The translations under genes and the position numbers were made by a program. From an uncultured Phocaeicola sp. (lineage in GTDB: Bacteria; Bacteroidota; Bacteroidia; Bacteroidales; Bacteroidaceae): a DNA stretch of 17,669 bases. Each line of letters starts with the position of its first letter. The first letter of the stretch is position 1. The stretch covers positions 1 through 17,669 of the forward strand of contig CAUBDX010000041.1 of the NCBI GenBank assembly GCA_958434805.1, given 5' to 3'. The notes beneath the pieces are model-generated. The model ran no database searches. It was given only the letters and a program-made list of their open reading frames with translations, and had not been told where the DNA came from. Below, piece after piece: positions 14,701 to 17,669 of the stretch.

Positions 14701-14977
14701 CAAGGTGAACGACCGCTATCTGCAGAATGTACGCTACATGCGTCTGAAGAACCTGACTGTAGGATATACCATTCCGGTGAACCTGACAAAGAAAATCGGT
14801 ATCGAGCAGGCACGTTTCTACTTCTCGGGCGAGAACCTCTGCTACTGGTCGCCGCTGAAGAAGATTACCAAATACGTGGATCCGGAAGGAGCCATCAGCC
14901 GCAGCAACAAAACGTACAACGAAAGTTTCTATCCGTGGCAGAAGACGCTGCTGTTTGGTGTAGACATCACTTTCTAA
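11708..14977 (+). CDS. SusC/RagA-family TonB-linked outer-membrane receptor
   Basis: This 1089-residue TonB-dependent transporter, partnered with the SusD-like lipoprotein downstream, imports a bound oligomer across the outer membrane. It has a signal peptide with cleavage after LSAQ (residue 25). A carboxypeptidase-D-regulatory-like β-sandwich (about 28-103) follows, with no STN domain, so it is not the anti-sigma-signalling type. The TonB-box-like DEAVVIGYGTQKK (107-119) leads into the plug (about 120-235), which has the family signatures NVRGTTSIN (169-177), PLVLIDG and ESISVIKDASAAAVYG (201-216). The remainder is a 22-strand barrel ending in a terminal Phe (LFGVDITF), as needed for barrel assembly. 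Its length is normal for the family and the frame is intact. The ligand cannot be read from sequence. Confidence 0.95.
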   Translation: MKVFNSYVFLLLLLLTGSVSTLSAQNRTVSGKVLDALQEPLIGVSIVIDGTTQGSITDVDGAFELQIPAGGATLNFSYVGYLTEKVKVKPGQKNLVVYMQEDAIMLDEAVVIGYGTQKKVNLTGAVATVGSEKLENRATQSLANMLQGSVAGLNVTTSSGVPGSSPSINVRGTTSINSADPLVLIDGAVGELDRVNPNDVESISVIKDASAAAVYGARAAFGVILVTTKSGSAQDGKATVRYSGRLGWQAPTTTTDYETTGYWSVYTVNTFWRAKNGTNYVDYTDYDMQQLLARVNDKTENPDRPWVVEDTRNGRRQWVYYGNYDWWHMMYNDRRPTQQHSISLSGGTKDVKYLVSGAYDYQKGILNMNPDIYRKYNLRSKIDFTINRYATLSNNTSFYGSQYTFQGNGSIDDTIGYGARHALACFPMKNPDGSWLYGTPYLNYKVGNGRHIMLGEGSHRNVNRTNDFSNTTRLVITPIKQLSLTGDFTYRLYQTRNTHRSNNLFYREYPDGPMLSYATGAGLNKLSESVNTRNYYSANVFANYEDTFGEAHHVTGVVGFNYERMYLKNVSATGQNLTSTSLDDLDLVGQNAEGEVLTEVGGGQNEYALAGFFGRVNYDYKGRYLFEASGRYDGSSRFAAGSRWGFFPSGSVGWRISEEPFFKPLSGYVDNLKLRASFGSLGNQNVSSYYTYMRLISVSDFAGFSFGEGSSMAKYATLGAPVASDLTWETSQQWDFGFDLTMLKNRLNITVDGYVRNTLNMLTDGIELPAVYGAGVPDMNTADLQTKGYEVTMSWRDQFELAGRPLEYSLGFNVSNYKSYITKYDNKDKTFAKDYYEGMRIGEIWGFVTDGMFATDEEAQAYAKEVDLSYMVDGLTGGWKAGDVKFVDLDGDGMVDIGSNNVADPGDRKVLGNSLPSLSYGINASVRWCGFDVSVFFQGTGNHYWYPHGHMMSFWGPFSYPYQTFLQKNFMDKVWAEDNTDAYFPRPMAYSSTSGPLSKVNDRYLQNVRYMRLKNLTVGYTIPVNLTKKIGIEQARFYFSGENLCYWSPLKKITKYVDPEGAISRSNKTYNESFYPWQKTLLFGVDITF

Positions 14978-15017
14978 ACGAAAATTCATTGAATAAAACA
15001 ACCAAGAACAGATTCGT

Positions 15018-16826
15018 ATGAAAAAATATATATTTACAGCACTGGTACTGACAATGGGGTTGACTTCGTGTGACGGTTTGCTCGACCTGAGTCCTAAAAG
15101 CCAGATATCGCAGAGCGACTATTTCAAGACAGAGAGCGACTTGCAGCTTTTCAGTAACTCGTTTTACAACAACCTGCCGGACAAGAGCCCTTTCGACGAC
15201 CAGAGTGACCTGTACGTGCAGCAGAATCTTTCTGACGAGATGCTGGGCGGAAACAACCGTACCGTGCCTGCTTCGGGCGGGGGATGGACATGGACCGACC
15301 TGCGCAAGATGAATACCCTGCTGGCGTATGTGAATCAGTGCAGCGACGAGAATGCGGTGGTGAAATATACGGCACTGACCCGCTTCTTCCGTGCGTTCTT
15401 CTATTTCGAGAAAGTCAAACGCTTCGGCGATGTGCCCTGGTACGACGTGGAACTGGGTTCTGCCGACGAGGCACTGTACAAGCCGCGTGACTCGCGTGAG
15501 CTGGTGATGACCAAGATGATAGAGGATATCGACTATGCCATCGATAATCTTCCTACACGCGAGGAAGAGTCGAGCAGTCCGTTCCGTGTGAACCGCTGGG
15601 CGGCACTGGCGCTGAAGGCACAGTTCTGTCTGTACGAAGGTACGTACCGCAAGTATCACGACCTGAAGCTGGAAGGCAACGATTATACGTATTACCTGGA
15701 TCTGGCTGCCAAAGCTGCCGGCGAGATTATCAATGATGGTCCGTACAAGTTGTACTCTACCGGACATCCGGAATCGGACTACCTGAATCTCTTCGCTGCC
15801 GAGGATGCGAATCCGGATGAATATATCCTGGCTATCAAGTTCGACTACAGTCTGGCTATCCATCACAATGCCAACGGACATACGCTGGTTCCTACTCAGG
15901 GACGTCCGGGACTGACACGCAAGATGGTGAATATGTATCTGATGAAGGACGGAAGCCGCTTTACCGACCAGCCGGGATGGCAGGAAATGAGCTTCCTGGA
16001 GGAAACAAAGGACCGCGACCCGCGTCTGGCTCAGAGCATCCGTACACCGGGATATACCCGTATCGGGGAAACAACGGTGCTTCCTCCCGACCTTTCGGTT
16101 ACTGTGACTGGCTACCAGCCGATCAAGTTCGTGCAGGGGCCGACTGCTTCCGGCGGACAGGTAGACCGCAACGACCGCAATACGAACGACTTGCCTGTGT
16201 ACCGCTATGCCGAAGTGCTGCTGAACTATGCCGAGGCGAAGGCGGAACTGGGTACGCTGACTCAGGAGGATCTGGATATCTCTGTGAACCTGCTGCGTGA
16301 CCGTGTAGGTATGAACGACGCGCACCTGAACATGGCTGCTGCCAATGCCAATCCGGACCGTTATCTGTCGGCTAAGGAAACGGGTTATCCCAACGTATCG
16401 GGAAGCAACAAGGGGGTGATTCTGGAAATCCGCCGTGAGCGTGCCGTTGAATTGAATCAGGAAGGTTTCCGCTTCGACGACCTGGTGCGCTGGAAAGCCG
16501 GAGCCTGCATCGATCAGGATATCTACGGTATGTATTTCGCCGGTGCGGGTGAATACGACCTGAGCGGCGACGGTAATCCGGATGTGATCTTATATAATAA
16601 AGGTACTGCGAAACCGGAAGCCGGCAGCGGGGTGCTGGTGTACGAAATCGGCAAGGATATTCTGCTGACAGGAAGCAACAGCGGGTATGTGTACTCTCAC
16701 AAGAATATCGTGCGCAACGGTTTCAATGAGGAGCGTGACTATCTGTACCCGATTCCTATCAACGAACGTTCGCTGAACCCGAATCTGACACAGAATCCGA
16801 GATGGAGCGACGGACTGGGCTTCTAA
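15018..16826 (+). CDS. SusD/RagB-family substrate-binding lipoprotein
   Basis: This 602-residue lipoprotein forms the hinged lid of the SusC barrel and captures substrate at the cell surface. The signal peptide ends GLTSC (Cys18), followed by acidic DGLLDL. The N-terminal SusD-like domain covers about 20-230, with TPR-type helices such as ALTRFFRAFFYFEKVKRFGDVPW. The C-terminal RagB/SusD domain covers about 290-600: PVYRYAEVLLNYAEAKAELG, then EIRRERAVELNQEGFRFDDLVRW, and the closing YPIPINERSLNPNLTQNP. It starts 40 bp after susC. The frame is intact and the length slightly above the family mean. The specificity is unknown. Confidence 0.95.
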   Translation: MKKYIFTALVLTMGLTSCDGLLDLSPKSQISQSDYFKTESDLQLFSNSFYNNLPDKSPFDDQSDLYVQQNLSDEMLGGNNRTVPASGGGWTWTDLRKMNTLLAYVNQCSDENAVVKYTALTRFFRAFFYFEKVKRFGDVPWYDVELGSADEALYKPRDSRELVMTKMIEDIDYAIDNLPTREEESSSPFRVNRWAALALKAQFCLYEGTYRKYHDLKLEGNDYTYYLDLAAKAAGEIINDGPYKLYSTGHPESDYLNLFAAEDANPDEYILAIKFDYSLAIHHNANGHTLVPTQGRPGLTRKMVNMYLMKDGSRFTDQPGWQEMSFLEETKDRDPRLAQSIRTPGYTRIGETTVLPPDLSVTVTGYQPIKFVQGPTASGGQVDRNDRNTNDLPVYRYAEVLLNYAEAKAELGTLTQEDLDISVNLLRDRVGMNDAHLNMAAANANPDRYLSAKETGYPNVSGSNKGVILEIRRERAVELNQEGFRFDDLVRWKAGACIDQDIYGMYFAGAGEYDLSGDGNPDVILYNKGTAKPEAGSGVLVYEIGKDILLTGSNSGYVYSHKNIVRNGFNEERDYLYPIPINERSLNPNLTQNPRWSDGLGF

Positions 16827-16858
16827 ACTTCAGCTTCTGTTCTGAAACAAAACAGCTA

Positions 16859-17000
16859 ATCTCTCTTGAAATATCAGCTGGTTTTCTGGAGGTGAAATAA
16901 TATAATGTATCTCTCGAAATATCAGCAGGTTTTAGGGGAATGGAATAAATAATGTATCTCTTGAAACATCAGCAGGTTTTTCGGGGGTGAAACAGGAATT
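16859..17000. repeat. Three imperfect tandem repeats of 45-50 bp between susD and the BACON gene
   Basis: Units start at 16859, 16909 and 16956. The shared core is TCTC(T)TGAAA(T/C)ATCAGC(A/T)GGTTTT, then a G-rich stretch and an AATAATGT tail in the first two. They fill the 226-bp gap between susD and the next ORF. They contain no obvious terminator. They may be regulator-binding sites, an RNA processing or stability region, or a replication-slippage product. Confidence 0.8.
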
Positions 17001-17052
17001 TTCCGGAAAGATCCTTCAACTGCAAAACAAACAAATTAACTCTGTAAAAAAT

Positions 17053-17669
17053 ATGAAACTGATCAATTATATCATGGCTTCGGTGCTGTTTCTCTCGGCA
17101 ACGCTTCTGGGCAGTTGCAGCGAAGAGGAGAATACGCTTTCGAAAGCTGTACTGGCAAGTGCCAGTGCCCTGGACTTTGAGGCTGAAGGGGCACAGCCGA
17201 AAACGATTACCGTGTATGCGGATGCCGACTGGGTGATGGAGGACTTGCCCGAATGGATTACGGTGACTCCTGCCACAGGAAACGGTACGACGGATGTGAC
17301 GGTATCGGTAACTGACAACATGCGCGACGGGGCGGAGGATAATCCGCACAAGGCGACAATCGTATTCAAGGGTTGTACGCTGGCAAGCCGTGCGGAGGTA
17401 GTGGTTTCGCAGGATGGCGACAAGTACCGCGACTGTCAGGAGTATACAGTGGACGAACTGCCGGCACTGGAAGATGAAACGGTGGTTTCGGTTCCGGAAG
17501 CACTGGTTACGGCGGTGACGACTTCGGGCTGCATCGTAACCGACGCACAGTACGCTGTAAACATGTTCCTGCAAACCGCAACTGCCGTGAACGTGGGCGA
17601 CAAGGTAGCGGTGAAAGGTTCGAAAGGCACAGACGCACACGCCTTGCCTTACGTGGTATGCGACGAGGT
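17053..17669 (+). CDS. BACON-domain lipoprotein, 3' end outside window
   Basis: The first 205 codons are visible, with no stop before the window edge. The signal peptide ends TLLGSC (Cys22), so this is a lipoprotein, probably surface-exposed. Residues about 33-124 form a BACON domain: ADADWVMEDLPEWITVTPATG (56-76) and the closing VVVSQDG. From about 128 a second β-rich segment begins, with an OB-fold-like pattern (GCIVTDAQYAVNMF, then VNVGDKVAVKG). BACON domains are usually spacers or mucin/carbohydrate contact domains; the main domain probably lies further downstream. In comparable operons with a phosphoesterase, a nuclease- or phosphatase-like enzyme often follows, but that is inference. 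The start at 17053 follows ACAAATTAACTCTGTAAAAA, a typical Bacteroides AT-rich leader. Confidence 0.85.
   Translation, partial: MKLINYIMASVLFLSATLLGSCSEEENTLSKAVLASASALDFEAEGAQPKTITVYADADWVMEDLPEWITVTPATGNGTTDVTVSVTDNMRDGAEDNPHKATIVFKGCTLASRAEVVVSQDGDKYRDCQEYTVDELPALEDETVVSVPEALVTAVTTSGCIVTDAQYAVNMFLQTATAVNVGDKVAVKGSKGTDAHALPYVVCDE

Noticed and set aside
14967..16325. 452-codon minus-strand frame opposite susD
   Set aside because: It is a shadow of SusD with no independent motif or start signal.
16859..17000. CRISPR-like or short-spacer array
   Set aside because: The units are contiguous and imperfect with no spacers; it is a simple tandem repeat.
1..17669. tRNA or rRNA genes
   Set aside because: No cloverleaf-like segment or conserved rRNA sequence was seen on either strand.

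Overview
The window looks like a chromosomal segment of a gut Bacteroidales, most likely Bacteroides or Phocaeicola. The evidence is a SusC/SusD pair, an UpxY-type NusG paralogue heading a capsule locus, promoters of the Bacteroides type (-7 box TAnnTTTG, -33 box TTTG), and families largely confined to this order (DUF4248, DUF3791, HU-related proteins, BACON lipoproteins). The species cannot be fixed from the sequence.

Left part, minus strand (1-5531). This is the start of a capsular or exopolysaccharide locus, read right to left: a small HTH protein (5402-4974), a group of hairpins including a bidirectional terminator, a promoter and roughly 200-nt leader, upxY (4496-3957), a Wza-like export protein (3919-1535), a Wzz-like chain-length regulator (1427-312), and the first 19 codons of a further gene that runs off the window. 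Base composition falls sharply towards position 1, as expected where conserved export genes meet the exchangeable part of a capsule locus.

Middle part, plus strand (5766-8598). Four genes form a compact, GC-rich cassette: a winged-helix, replisome-organiser-like protein, a full DnaB helicase paralogue, an HU-related DNA-binding protein and a DUF4248 protein. The last three overlap head to tail. The set resembles a phage or plasmid replication module, but no integrase, primase or structural gene is visible.

Junction region (8599-9682). A 127-bp repeat containing a 14-bp-stem terminator occurs after the cassette and again after a small AT-rich DUF3791 gene. A 44-bp fragment of it lies further right. 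Between the second and third copies, the minus strand carries what looks like a complete small RNA gene: consensus promoter, two stem-loops and a U-tract terminator. The G-U wobbles in both stems support the minus strand as the transcribed one.

Right part, plus strand (9683-17669). This is a SusCD-type outer-membrane uptake operon whose first gene is a lipoprotein metallophosphoesterase rather than a glycosidase. It is followed by susC, susD, a block of three roughly 47-bp tandem repeats, and the first 205 codons of a BACON-domain lipoprotein cut by the window end. The operon probably frees and imports a phosphorylated compound.

The most unusual items are the minus-strand small RNA, the terminator-bearing repeat that brackets the DUF3791 gene, the replisome-like cassette beside the capsule locus, and the tandem repeat between susD and the BACON gene.
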